This document shows positions 11,901 to 25,344 of a DNA stretch of 64,000 nucleotides, one piece after another (position 1 is the first letter of the stretch; each line of letters opens with the position of its first letter). The stretch covers positions 12,232,001 through 12,296,000 of the forward strand of contig CM036626.1 of NCBI GenBank assembly GCA_020746105.1, written 5' to 3'. Origin of the DNA: Trogon surrucura (taxonomy: Eukaryota; Chordata; Aves; Trogoniformes; Trogonidae). The position numbers were made by a program, and so were the translations under genes. The notes beneath the pieces were generated by a model that was not told the origin of the DNA, searched no databases, and saw only the letters and a list, made by a program, of their open reading frames with translations.

Positions 11901-14900
11901 CAGTATTTCACTGCAAGAGAAGAGAGTTGCACTTCCTAATGAACCCATCCAGCCACGGCACAGTCCAGCAAGCCACCTGAATTCTCTTGCTTACTTGACT
12001 GTGTAAACAAATCTTCCTATTCCCTCTATTCATCTCCCAACTGATCTTTTCCACTGTACTTCAAGTTCCTATGCATGAAAAAAGGGAAATATCTCAGAAA
12101 AAAAAAAAAATCAATCAATCTCTTCGAAGAGCTTTGCCCCTTTCACTCATATAACATCTCCCAAAATACCATCAGCAACACTCTCCTCTCACAGCACAGA
12201 TCTAAGTATTTGTGTTGTGTGATAGGACCTATTTCACCTCCAACTCACGAGCCTGACTAACTTGCTGTGTCAAAACCATTTAAGGGTTTAATAGCTTGCC
12301 AGTGGCTAACCAACCTGGCTGGTTAGCAATGGGCTGAGGTAGTGACAGGTACGTTGAAACAGGATTTGCACACCGACTGTCACATCGGCTCAGAGCAGTC
12401 GCTAGTCAAGGAAATCTGTCAGGCTCCAGCAGGAAATTCTGAACAAGGAAAGCTGCAGGTGGGAAAGAAGTAAGGTTTGCAGTGGGGCACAGTGTCCAAA
12501 GACAAGTTAGCAAAGCTGGGGGCATTACAACTCTTTGGCATTTTCCTGGCTTTCACTTACATGGTGTTGAGGTTCAACAGCTCAAATGCTGATTACCCCA
12601 CAGTACAGAGGCACAGCTGACAATGATATTACATTATACTATTACACTCAAGGGCTAAAAAAGCCTTTAGAGCCAATTCACCCTAAAGTTAAATTCATGT
12701 AAAAAAAGCTCTGCACACATTCACATATAGGGGACATTCCTCAGCTGTTTTAAAGCACTGCAGAGGCAGCCGTCCCCACCAATGCAAGGGCTCCTTCTTT
12801 TCCCTTGCACCCTCCTGAAAAGATTCCCCCATTTCTCTGCAGGGGCTTTGACATCAGGCCCATCATGCTACGACCCAAGCGTAAGGGATCTCCCTGCAGT
12901 GTAATTCAACACTTCTCTCCCTGTATCCTGCTCAACGGCACCTCCAGCCAGCTGCGCAAGAGGTGGATTTCTCTAAGCAGCTCACAGCTGTGGAGGGACA
13001 CAACACGGAAACAACCCCCTTTGCTCCACACTCCTCCAGCTCCCAACCTCTGCTCCCACCTCCAAGCTCTCCACCACTGCATTGAAAACAAGCACCAATA
13101 TTGCTGTTTGCAGTCAAACATCACGGCATGATTTTGCAGGAGAGAAAGGAAGCACAGAAAAATGGCACCTAGTGTACTTTCAGCTCACTAGATAAGTCAG
13201 CGGCAAGGCAATGAAGGGTAGTTGGGAATCTGCATCTCCTTGCTCTGCTGGGAACTTCCCCGGAGAGGAGCAGCTGCTTCGAGCAACAGTCGGGGAAGCA
13301 GATGGGTGCCAGAGGATGGCACTCTCTGGCCAAAAGCCACACTCCCTCTTAATCATTCAGAGGCACAAACTGGATGGCATTCGTTGCATCATTGCCTGTC
13401 ACTGAATTACTCCCGGGCAGTACATGACCCTTGGCAAGGGGCAGCCCCAAAGTGCAGGGGTAGTGCCAGCTGCCAGAGCGGCACAGGGGTCACCACTGCG
13501 CAAGCCCGGCTCCGTGAGCTGGAGGCACACGGCCGCGGCACTGCCCGTCCCCAGGCGAGGACACGTTACAGCCAGCAAGCCTCATCTCACAGCAAGCCTT
13601 AGAGAAACTGAGCATCACAGCCTGGTTTGCAAATTTCTTGCATTTGTCTATCCCCTGACCACTTAATAACAAGCCCCTGTGTAAGCACGGTGACAGTGAA
13701 GGAATTACATTAAAGTAGGACAGGATACACCAAAAAGCCAATTACAATAGCTATTCCAAAAAACCAACTCAGAAGCCATCCCTACACATGGCCAAACACC
13801 CTTGACAGGTTGGAGGTGGGGGAAGGAAAAGCAGAATAAATACAATTAAACAAGCAAGACAGACAGCTCAGCTTTGTGTTACATCTGAAATGCAGTCTCC
13901 AGAGGCTGAAGAAGCGGCATGACTGACTAGGGTGAATTTTGAAATTCCTCAAAGGCAGGTTGCCTAGATGGTTCAGGCAGACCCAGGCTGACAGAAATGC
14001 TGCTAACAGCACCTAATTTGCTAGAGGATTATCACTTGATGTCACGGATGGAAACTAGATTAGAGAGCTGGTAAATTCACAACACACATCCTTACTGTAG
14101 AGGGAAAATTTTACCCACTTAGAAAACTTTTTGTCCTGCCCAACTGTGTGCTGCAATTGATTTGCAACCTCATGCCAGAAAGAGATTTTCTAACACATTT
14201 TGGTAATTTTTACCAAAAATTTGGCACAGTTGGAATAATTCTGACTATTAAGACATTGATCAGAGAAAGACAGCCATGAAGTTACACTCAGTAACTGCAC
14301 TTTCATATCTGTTTTGATCTGAACATCAAAACCTTGTAAAGTGTAGTCACTGCCCATGTTCTGCAGACATGAAGGCTGGGGCATGCAGAGGATTGCAGAT
14401 TGGTTTTCCAAGTGGCACAGAATGTCTCAGCCCCATTAATTTCAATCGACAGAGGAAGTTTCCCACCACTCTGAGGAACTGAACAATAACTTTCTTTTGC
14501 TCAAAGCCCTACATTCAGTCAGAAACAGTGCTAGACAAAGGACCAAAAGACCTGTGACTCAATCCCCAGTACTAATTGACATTAATTAGCAAGTGTCAGC
14601 CACACCAGAATTGCTGTAGTTACCACTGGACTACAGCCTGACCCGCTGGGGAACACAGCAGGTACTTAATGCAACCAGGTGCTACTGCACAAGGTGTTTG
14701 GATGGGAAGTAAAGAGGGACATACAGCCCATGGAAAACACTGGAGTAGCAAAAATACAGCCAAAAACTTCAAGCATCCTCACATCAGCATCTCATCTAAA
14801 CACATGCTATGAGATTTGCAGCATGCTTGAACTTTAGGTTGTCTCAGACAAAAGCAGAGGCAGCACACAAGGCTCCTACTCCACATGAGAACGGAGCCCA

Positions 14901-15045
14901 AAGGTGTTATCTGCAGCCACCTTCCAAAACACCAAGAAGGAACCTCCACAACTTGTGGCCTCTGTGTTAAAGGCCAATTTAAGCCAGCTATTCAAAAACT
15001 GTTCACCGATGTTTGGGGATTCTTTTGTGGGTTTGGTTTGTTGGG

Positions 15046-15067
15046 TTTTTTTTTTTTAAAAAAAAAA
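15046..15067. repeat. Adjacent T12 and A10 homopolymers
   Basis: Twelve T residues run directly into ten A residues, making a self-complementary block inside a TTTGG-rich stretch. It may be a retroposon tail junction or slippage-generated. It is a likely place for assembly or read errors. Confidence 0.7.
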
Positions 15068-18000
15068 GGAACACAGGAACACCAAGTTATTTCTTTCATC
15101 CTCATTCACTCTCCAGCAACCTGAACTGATTTCTGCAGTGCAGAGGTAAAACAACCCTTGTCTTTCACCTCCTCCAGTGGTGCTAACAGCTCTGCCACTG
15201 GGCATTCCCTCACTTTTCCCGAGACTGAGCACTAGCTTTAAGATTTGCTCCTCCACTCCCTATTCCCCCTTGTTACTCCAGAAAGGAAAAAGAAACAAAA
15301 CTTATGTAGTTCAAAAGGCTTCAGCCATTGACAGGAATAAGGAGACAAACGAGAGCACTGACAGGCTGTGTCATATCCGGATACTGAAGTACGGAAGAGG
15401 CAAAGAGCTGTCAATTACATCCAAACCCTACATCTAAGGCGTGTAGGTCAACCACATGCCTGTCCTTCACCAAGCACACATCAGAGTTGCTCTTCTCCTG
15501 GGACCTGAAGGGATGCATTCTGCAGGAACAAGTCCTGGCAGTGTCCTGGTCACAAGAGGCTTTTTTTTCTGAGTTCCTGAAGACTGCCAGCCAAAGAGAC
15601 TATGTATCTCCCCAGCTTAAGGGGAAAAACAGAGATGGAAGAAGGGCAAGAGATGATGCTCCCAAGGAGGAAGAAGATTGGGAGGCAGTACCACAGCGCT
15701 GCTCACTGCCTCACACAGATCTACCTGCCTTCCCATCACAAAAGGGAGGTTTATGAGGGGATTTTTTTAAGGACATGACCGCATGTACAATAAGGAAATT
15801 GATTTTCTCCTGTTTGAGCTGAAAGTAATCAAAAGAACAATCTAGAAAAAAATATTAATTCTCAATAGTGCCCTCTACTCAGGATTAACTCATAGCCCTG
15901 AGACAAGCTGCTACCAATATTTGCTAACTCATCCTCCAAGCTCTTTGCTAAGTTCATCCCACTGTGACAGCCCCAGGGAATTTTCCAGAAGTCAAAAGGG
16001 ATCTGGGAAAGATGGTTTTAAGGAGGGAGCCCCTACTCCTGGAAACATCATCATCTCCTGGAATACACATAGAAAAGACTGAACCTGCATCAGGAAAGCA
16101 CACTGGTACCAAGTAAGAAAAGAGCAACTTAGCATCACTAATTTCTGTAAAACTGTCACACTCCCTGACAGTTTGCTTTATTCTTTTTTTTTTCCTTGTT
16201 GCTTTGCATATCATTTGTTGCTAAATCTTCAAGGCCTCTTCTGGATGCAAAAGAAGACAAGCCTTCCTGCCCCCCAGCCCAAGCCTATGTCCTGCTTCTG
16301 TGGGGATTACTCTCGTCAAACTGGGACCAAAGGTAACACAGAGGGCCCTCTGTGCCCAGGCACTACAAGATCACCTAAACTTTGCCCCAAGAACAGAGAG
16401 GAAGATATATTTACTTTTAAAAAAAGGAAGACAGAGAAAAAAAGAAATCCAAAGGCCAATCTCAGCTCCACCCCACAGGACCCAAGCGAGATCTCTCAAG
16501 CCTGATGAATCCTTGCCTCTAGCAGCAGCTCTTGGGTTGCAGAAGCACTACTCTGATGTGAGCCAGAACCTTTATTTCTCTGCACAGATGAATGAAGTGT
16601 CACCAAAATTACAAACAGCATCACATGTAAAAAAACAACATCTATAACCCAAATAAATACTCTGAATAACCTCCAACTCTGGCAACAAAGCAGCAGCCAA
16701 AGTTAATACAACTGGTAGAACAAAAACCCTGTAATGCCTTGTTCACAGCGGAAATAAAGTTGTTAAGCAAAAAAGTGTGTTACTTCACAGACAACTTTTA
16801 GAGTTTAGAACTGAACTTATTTTGCAGCCTCAGCAAGAGGTTTCTACTCGTCAAGATGCAGCAGTTTAGCTGGCAGGATCACTGACACCTCTACTTACAC
16901 ACACAAGTAAGACATGGATCCAACCACAATTTAACCGACAGCATTTCCTTGCTCTCAAAGAGCACACAGTAGCCCTCCCATCTCCTTAAACGCAGAGTGG
17001 TCTTGATGCAAAATACCTGAAGCTGTCAGAGAATATGACTGAACTAACTTCCCAGTGGAAAGCAGCTCCCCCAATGCTTCAGTGGAATCAGCAAATTTTG
17101 CTGGAGCCAGAAAACAGTTTTGGCTCAAAACCAAAAGCCAGTAATTACTAGATGCCAAGTTCAGCTAACATCAATGAAGGGGAAAGTCAGTAACAAGGAA
17201 ATCACCATAATTGTAAGGTTTATTTGTTTTAGTTATTTCACTTAAATCCCTTCATCTTCCAAAGACAGAGGGCAGAAAATAGCAAAAAAAAATAGTTCAT
17301 ACTTTTAACAAAACAAGAGGGCTGAAAAAACAATTGAATTTTAAATGGAAAGCTTCATTACTTTTCTCCCCCTCAATGGAAGGAGTTCATGGGAAGATCA
17401 AGTGTAACTGGACAAAATGCAGACCCTCCCAAGAGATGTTTTATCCCAGTGTGTGGTTCAAGTAGGCCAAGCAGTGCAGAAGAGAAGCTGCCATGTCCAA
17501 CAGGGGTCCAACAGCAGGGGGGGAAGAAAAAAGAAAAATCATCACACAGAAAAATGCAGCAAATGCTCTACCTGCTCTAGATATTACACAAGCCTTTCAC
17601 ATATAGATCACTCTTCTGAACTTCAAAGATTAGGACTAGCTTTTGAAAGAGATGGCTCCATTTATGTGATGCTGAGCTCCAAAAATGCCATTTCCTGGGA
17701 ATTGCCCATGTGCTTTTCCAGTACTCTTGGCATGAGTCCACAGCAACACCAACAGGTCCAGAGAACAACAAGCATGGCCTGAATCCAGACAGACCTGGCA
17801 TCTCTTCTCACTCTGAAATTCTCTTGGCTATGACAATTCATGGTTTCCATCAAGGTCTTCAGCTTCCTGAAAAGTTCCTCCCACACTTTCCAACCTTGGC
17901 ACCTCTAAAGGGAGAGAATGCCAAACCACTGCAGCTGATGCATTTGCTCAGCACCGAGTGTCATCACTCAATATTGCTAATAAAATCTCTCTTGCAAGAA

Positions 18001-19876
18001 GCCCCAGAGTGTAATAGCTTAAATGAGAGAGCAGAACTGCACAATACTCGTACAGTTTCATACAGCCAAATTTGGTGAATACAGGATCACATTCAAGTGG
18101 TAAAATGTGGCAGACCACTTCAAAAAAGCAAGACAACAACCAATGCCTTTAAAAAAAATTCCAACAAGGCTTCAAAATCCTTTCATAAAACCCTTGTGGC
18201 TTTATCCCCAAGTTGTGCAGGACTTCTCAATCAGAGTTAAATTTTGATTGCTGAAGCACAGGATCAGAAGCAGCAGCGAAAACTCAGCTCAGCATGACAG
18301 TGTGACAGCCAGCAAGGAGGGGAGCAGGCAAGCACAGCGCTTGGGCGCAGCTGTTACTCCCTCGCTCGATGGGTGCCAAATCCACATCAACATATTAATG
18401 AACGAAAAAGACCCCATCAAAGTCTAGCAGGATTTGCTCTGGCTGTCCCATCAGTTTGATGAATGAACATTATCCCTTAAGCATTACCACCACAGCCTTC
18501 AAGCAATCCTAATTCTCCACCACACTTCACTGGAGGGTCAGAACCTCTATTTTTACATTTTGCTTAAAAGCAGTGACTTGTGTAATGAGTATTACTGACA
18601 AAGAGCATCCCATAAATTCCGAGCGCTGCATGTGCAAGTCCTCATCTCTGACAAAGCTTGGATGCACCATAAAGTAACGGTATTGCATGCAGGAATATAT
18701 TAATACGCTGCATTCAGCAGACATGCATAACGGCCCTTCAACCACAGAGCTGTTCAACTGCACGCTACTTAAGTGACAGCTATCCAGCTGAATTTCTTTA
18801 CTGAAAATTAAGTGCCAGCACAACAGATCACATCATTGTAGGTTTGGACAAAAGGACTCTGTAAGGCAGTGTATTAAAATTGAACAGATCCAGCCTGGCA
18901 TTGAAAGATGGTCCTAAGACACCCTGATAAATACAGAAACCTCCTTTCTGAGCGACTGAATTATTTCTGATGTGGTAAGCACAAGAGCAAACATGTAACT
19001 TTTAGCAACAGAATAGCTCACTGATTTAAACTTGAGCACACCACACAGTTCGCGAGATCAAAATATTTATGGGTAAGTGAAAAAGTGACAATTCAAATTA
19101 TTTTTAAGTTACTCCAGTTTAGTTATTCTACAGATCACACATGCATATGACAACATGGAAATCGGTGAAAGATCTTCTAATTTTCTGCTAATCATGCAAA
19201 ACCAGCAGATTTCCATCTTATTGGGATATTTCTCCTTGATGTGTGTGATTAAGTAAAGAAGAATCCCATTTCCAGCCACAATCATAGTTTCACAGCTATG
19301 GAGCAAAACATCCCAGTATGCTGTTCTGAGGACAGAATAAAAAGCTGATGTTTATAACCCAGCTGTTATAAACCCCCTCAAGACAGACTGCTGTGATATT
19401 TTTACCTTCCCATTATAAAAATTTAAATAGTTCTGCCAAAACCATGAAATACCACCCCCCTGCTAAATTTCCCCCAGGGTCCCGAGCCTGTCAAAATGCA
19501 CCTGCAGCAAGATAAGGCAGGCAAAAAAGGGAGATTGTGCCATGGGGTTTGACTTCATTGCCCTCACCCCACAAATGGACCCACACCACGAAGGATTTCC
19601 CTTTCCCCACGCACCAAGGGACACCTCTGCCCGTGGCTGCACAGCGGCAAAATGCCCCTATATGCTCCTACAGCTGTTTCCAAGGTAACCAGCACAGAGC
19701 CATATACAAGGGAAGGAAGCAAACAGCAGCAACGCAATCCTGCAATATTGTCACTTTTTGGAGCAGGTCTGAGTTGCCCCTTTCCCCCTCTCCTTTCCAG
19801 CTGCCCCATGATTCATGCTAAGGGACATGCAAGTCACTTCACATTTTACAATCCTGCTGCATCTGTCTTTCTTAAG

Positions 19877-19921
19877 GTTTGGGGGTTGGTTTTTTGGTTT
19901 GGATTTGTTTGGGGTTTTTTT
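19877..19921. repeat. GT/T-rich low-complexity run
   Basis: A run built from GGTT, GGTTTT and TTTTT blocks with no longer unit. The reverse complement has the AAACCAAACC look also seen at 4132-4181, a common low-complexity class in bird DNA. Confidence 0.6.
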
Positions 19922-22900
19922 ATAATAAGACATCATATTGGAGTTTTAAGGTGATAGGCAGATTTTCTGGATTTACTGAAGGAAAACCATCTGGAGGAGG
20001 AAGGGGAATTACATCAACAACCTAAATTTACACTAAAACTCTGTATTGCCTCCCAGTAGAAGTAGAAAAATGTCTCAGGTTTAGCAAGGGGTGCCTGCAC
20101 ACTACTGCGACCCATGTCACACAAGTCATGCGCCTCCGGATTATGCTTATTTTAATAAGTTAAGATAAAAACATCCCCACTGTTCTGTCTGCAGATACAG
20201 TTTATCCTTTCTAGGCATTCAGTTTTCACATCCACTCAAATGTGCCAAAATCCCCAGAGACTTTCCCACCTGCCCACATAAATTCATGCTCCCAAAACAG
20301 AAATTCGCCTTTGCTTCATTTGCTACTGAAAGCCTGGGTGCAGCAATATAGTCCAAAGCTTGCAGTCCTCACACAAAGGACAGCAGCATGAGGGGAAAAA
20401 TTGGGATGGGATAGGGCCTGGCATGGCCAACTAGTTCTCTCCACTGTCCTGAAAGAAGACCAGCTATCAGGGAGGTAAATGACCACAATGATCACCACAC
20501 AGCGATGAAGAGAACCTGCCAGGCTGTATGCTCCAACCTCTGCTCCCAGGTCCGAGACAACCCCACCGTCACACAGAGAGAAGCAAATCAATCCCCGAGT
20601 TGGGAGCAACAGGGCTGTTAGCAGTACAGGCTGGAGGGAACACATTTTCCACCCAGAATATCCAAGCCATTAACATAAATTCTTTTTTTTCCTGCATGAA
20701 ACAGAATAAGGAGTAGCACATCCCATGTGCAACCCTCTTGTGGTGAGGAACAAAAATACATTAGAGAACGGAGCATTTCTGCACACTGATCAGGAGTCAT
20801 CCCCAGCCCTCGAGGGATAGAAATCTTAAGGCAAAACACACACAAGGAAACTCGCTGTGAGTGGTATTTTGCAATGGGAATTGTACCTCAGCATAGTTCA
20901 CGTGTATCTTGCATTTCCCCACGTCACTTGCCATGGCTGACCTTTTGAGTACCAACTGTGATTAATGAAGCTACCAGCCCAGCGCTCAATGGCTGCAAAT
21001 TGCAAGAGATGCTCATCACATTAATATTCAGTAACCAAAATATACCACTCTTCTAATCACAGCTGTGATCCTGCTGAATGCCAGGACATCTCCTTTGGAA
21101 ACCCAAGTACCGCAGCCCTTTGAGGAAGTTAACACACTGATGGGCCAGACTATGTGTGCCTGGGGTAGAAGTTCCCCAGCTCAGATACCTGGAACAAAAA
21201 CTACCACGTCTGCAAAGCCACGGGGATGCCAGCAGGGCAGACACAACTTGTTTTAAATAAGGAAAACCAAAAGTCAGTATTTCTTCATAGACTGGTTGGA
21301 GGTTGGTTTGCAAAATCAAAATTGAAGCAGAACCCTGCAGAGAATGCCTGGAAGCATTATCCTTGACACATGAAACCTTCTCTGTCACCCAAGTGAATCC
21401 CACACCATGCTTGTTAACACTGCAGTGCTACAAAAATGTTACCAAATACCTCCTCTGCTACCCCTGCAGGGTTATATGCTGTCATACAACCATCAAACAG
21501 GTCTGCCTTGGGGAATGAAGTTCCCTACAAACTCAGCATCTTCCACAGAAGGCATATACCTCCTCCTCTACACAGCACATCAGCTCAAGCCTGAAAAATT
21601 TATTCCTCCAGATAAACCATTCTGTGATTAACTAAATGGTAACTTCCAAAAACTGACTACTCAAGCCATATGTGGAAATAAATGCAATGTCACTAGGGAA
21701 AATGTCCAGTATACAGGCATTTGGGGATGCACACCAGTCACAGACTCACTGCAGTGCTGGGACTGAAGTCAGAGGGAGGGAAGATGAGGAGGAAAGGCAT
21801 TACATAGACCCCGAAGACAAGAACCAGTACATACATACGAAGTCACAGAGAGAGTAACCTGGCAAACACACTAACCCAGTACAGCTGCACATCAAGAGCT
21901 CACTGGCGTAAATGTCTTACAAGACCTCTAAAGCCATCCCTGGTCCGGCAGTGCAAGAGCATCCCTGTGCGCTGCAGCCGGGCAGCATTACAAAGCACTG
22001 CACCAGAACAGGGCTGAACTCACACGGACGGGTGTCACTGTGTCACACAGGGGATTGATTTACTCTTCAACAGGACAAGGTTTTTAACAGCTGTCTGAGG
22101 TGATTGGACTCTCCATGTGGAAGCCATCATCCCAGAGGGGTCCAACATCAGAAACAGGTGGTGTTCTCCCAAAGCAGTGGGAGCAAGGAAGCAGCATTGG
22201 ACTCAGAACTTGACAACTCCATCCTGAGACCTTGCAGGGCACTTAACAACACAATTACTCTCCATGCTTACTAACTAGCAGGGCCAGAGAACTCCCTGAT
22301 TCTTGCATTACTCACACCAAATGATGCAACAGTGCTGCTTCCGATATTTGATAAATCTGCTCACCAGTGCACAGTCTACAGAGGCATTCCAAGGAAGGGA
22401 TGCAAAAGAAAAACCTGCTGTTAACCACTTGCACCTGAGCAGCTCAGGTTAGTAAGACACATTCCTGGTTGCTTCTGCTCATCCCTACTCAGCTCCTCCA
22501 CCTGAGTCTCATGAGAGCACAGAAGAACTGCACTTCATTCTGGAGACATAAACTTTACCCACTGCTCTCATCCCTGTTCTATAAAACCAGAAGCCAGAGT
22601 GCAAGGTTTAAGCCTTCCTTCCACTGTGCCACCTCGTGGATGTCTTCCCCCGACTTCTATGAGCTGCAGGTCCAACGTTTATTTAACATCACACTCTTGA
22701 GCAGGTAAACAAAATAATTCACAGTCACTGTGAGCAACCGTAAGCAACACAATAGCAATCACACTATCGAGACACGTCCTCTGGGCAATCGGTAGACCCG
22801 AGAGTTGAGCACTGGGAAAAAATTCCAGCTGAAACCAGCAACATCAGTAGGTTTAGAAAGTTAAGAGCTCTGATGCTGGAAGCCCCTTTAAATATCCAGA

Positions 22901-23099
22901 AACGACCGCACAGCCACCTCGCGCTTAGGCTTGCCCCCACCACTTAAAAAATAAGAGGGGAAAAAAAAGAGAAAACAAACAAAATCCCTACAAGGAAACC
23001 CGGGGATGGAAGGACAGATTTGCTGCCGCAAAGTTTACCACCACGAAGAGCATCCCTTCTCCAGCCCCTTCATTCGCGGAGCAACATGCTAGCGTAGGT

Positions 23100-23700
23100 T
23101 ATCCCCCCGCCCAAAAAAAAAAAAAAAATAAAAGGGGAAAGGAAAAAGGAAAAGGCGAGACAGAGCGTAAACCCGAGCATCTCTAGTCCTCCTCTCCCCC
23201 CGGCCGCTCTCACCGTCCTCTTGCATCCGCTGCAGGCACAGGGCGAGGCTCTTCCTCCAGCCCGGCATCGCGGCGGGGGCTGCGCTGCTGCCGCCCCCCC
23301 GGGGCAGCGGCACGGCTCTAGGGGCCCGGGGGGGCCGGCGGGAGCGGCGTTGCCGAGCGGGGCCGGGCTCCCCGGCGCTTTATCGCCGGGCGGTGCATGC
23401 GGCGGCGGGGCCGGGCGGGGGGAGCGGCGCTGCCCGCCCCCGCCTGCGCACAGCCCCGCGGGCCCAGCGCGGCCCCCCCGCCCGCCGCGCAGGTGAGCGC
23501 CGCGCCAGCCGCGGGCGGCCGGAGAAAGCCCGAACGGGGGCGGGGAGGTGGGTTAGAAAAACGTTACGTGAGCGCGTTTCGGGGCTATTCTTCCGCTGGG
23601 GGCTGCTTACACGGTCCGGCCCCCGCCTGCTGTCGAGCGCCGGGGAGGCGGGAGGGGACTCACAGCGGCGTTCCTGCGGGTCGCACCTCGCCGGCTGGTT
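23100..23700. promoter_or_regulatory. GRIP2: CpG-island promoter of the GRIP2-like gene
   Basis: A sharp rise in GC and CpG density, strongest between about 23188 and 23560, surrounds the minus-strand first exon at 23214-23268. Runs such as gcggcgggggctgcgctgctgccgcc lie just upstream of the start codon, and no TATA box is obvious. It has the look of a dispersed CpG-island promoter. Several long frames on both strands here are products of GC-rich, stop-poor sequence. Whether it also fires to the right is unknown. Confidence 0.65.
23214..23268 (-). CDS. GRIP2: GRIP2-like first coding exon, palmitoylated-isoform N-terminus (CpG promoter)
   Basis: Seen: from ATG at 23268 the minus strand encodes MPGWRKSLALCLQRMQED, then one base before a GTGAGA donor (23213-23212), so the exon ends in phase 1. 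Known: GRIP1 and GRIP2 (ABP), multi-PDZ scaffolds that bind AMPA-receptor tails, have alternative 18-residue N-termini of the MPGWKKN...CLQ type. Cys11 is palmitoylated in them and directs the protein to membranes and dendritic spines. Here the length is also 18 codons and Cys is residue 11. Synteny agrees: in human, GRIP2 is the minus-strand neighbour of plus-strand CCDC174. Inferred: this is GRIP2 exon 1, with the rest of the gene to the left. Caution: no PDZ exon was found in the window, so GRIP2 rests on an 18-residue match plus gene order. Confidence 0.7.
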
Positions 23701-25326
23701 GTTGAGTAAATGCACGCAGAGGCAAGGGCTGAGGACCGCACCGTTCCTGTTCGCCCTCCCCTGCACGGCTTTAACCTGGCGCCTCTTCCCTTTAACGAGC
23801 GGCAGCTGCCTGGCGCTCCTGGCACAGGTGTGCTCCTCGGGGCGTGCATTTATTCTCAAGTTGGCTTCTCAGTGACTGAAATTGCGCAAGAGTCGGGCCC
23901 GTCTAGTTCGCCCTTTTCACGGCTACTTGCAAGGGGTTGAAGTACGGGGAGGGAGGGACTGAAAAGCCTCTTTGTCATTCCTTAATATTCCAGAGATTTC
24001 ACTTCTTTTACATGAACACAAAGGAGATGTTTATTGCATATGCCAGGATATTCGTGGTTTTAATTTCCTGGGGGCAACATATCTCTGCAACGATAGCAGC
24101 TTTTTTTGCTCTTCATTAGGCCTTTTATTAGCCGGCTGGAAGGTCTCACTCTGCATCTCTGCCTCCCTTTGTGCAAGTGATAATATTATGTACAACATCT
24201 GCTATAATCTAAAATATTATGGACCAAGCTCTGCCTGGGATAGCATGAGGTAATTCCAGTTTCAGAAAGCTAGCGTCTGATGCCACCCGCACTGGACAGG
24301 GCAGCTGCAATGCCGAAGGAATACATCCATCTAGATGCATCCATATGGACTTCAGATGAATTTTTCAGACCAGCTTTTTTAGTCCCTTCTTGAATGAACA
24401 GCACTTGTCAGGATGACCGACGGGCAGGAGCCTCACACTTCATGCTCTGCCCGCAGCTCACATCCAAGGAGCATTTGCCATTTTGGGTGCTGGCAGCCAG
24501 GTTTCCAGGGCAGCCAAGCCTGATACAGGATATGCCAAACTGGGCAGCAGGAATCTGGAAACCTCTCCACTGGTGGTGAAAACCAAAGTAGTTCAACCAA
24601 AAGGTACTTGGGAGAAAGTCTGCATGAAACAACCTCCTGCAGCTCTGTGCACATCGAGGGAGAAAACCCATTTCTGCAGAAAGGAGCTGAAAGCAGGAAT
24701 CTACTAAAGTCCTTGATTTTGAGGGAGTCTGAAGGGATGAGGATCCTAACTGACATACTTGAGTTAAAGACTTATGGTTAAATTAGCTAAAACTCCCTCA
24801 CAGGTTCTTGAAGAGCAATATGGGAGCTAGGCTGGAGAGGATCTGTTTTGAAGTTACTATCAGTAGTGTGTTTTCCCAGTGAGTTAAGCTGAGATAATCA
24901 TGAACCCATGAGAACAAGCCCTTTTCATTTAAGCATCAGAGGCTGCAACACTGCAGAGGGCAGACAGCGGCATACAGCGTTTGAGAACTGCATGAGAAGT
25001 TCCACTACCGCAAAGATCAGGGCTGTACAGGCTGACTCCCTTCCATATTTCTAACCAGGGAGTTACCCATCAGTTTAAAGGACAGTGATTGGAGTGATGG
25101 CACTTGAAGGCTTATTCCAGCCAGATGGAGCAATCACTTCTACAAGAGATTTCCCGAGGACTATCAGCAGCAGGAGCACTGCTATAGCTCAGCTTCTGCT
25201 TATCCCCCCCACTAGCAACACCAAAAAATTCACAGAAACAAGAAGATATTTTTGCCCACATTTACAATCAGAGTAGAAACATGAGTGGGGATTGACTCTC
25301 CACCCAGCTACAACTTCTTAAAGAGC

Positions 25327-25344
25327 TTTTTTTTTTTTTTTTTT
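25327..25344. repeat. Poly(T) tract, 18 bases
   Basis: Eighteen consecutive T residues. On the minus strand this is a poly(A) run, as left by retroposition, but no recognisable retroposon body adjoins it. Confidence 0.8.

Larger units (their letters stand above)
8952..23090. other. Long non-coding stretch (inferred GRIP2 first intron)
   Basis: About 14 kb of AT-rich DNA with no recognised exon, RNA gene or intact repeat on either strand. Simple-sequence pieces are a poly(A) near 11467-11480, a T12-A10 junction at 15046-15067 and a GT/T-rich run at 19877-19921. An 8-bp inverted repeat (GCTAACCA/TGGTTAGC, 7-base loop) is at 12305-12327. The longest frame, 151 codons at 10160-10615, has no recognisable motif and matches non-coding composition. 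Lying downstream of the first exon at 23.2 kb on the minus strand, it is best read as intron. Confidence 0.5.

Noticed and set aside
12305..12327. Short inverted repeat as a possible regulatory hairpin
   Set aside because: Only 8-bp arms, a frequency expected by chance in this length of sequence.
23380..23875. Frames of about 160 codons on both strands at 23.4-23.9 kb
   Set aside because: GC-rich, stop-poor CpG-island sequence with Pro/Arg/Ala-rich translations and no motif.
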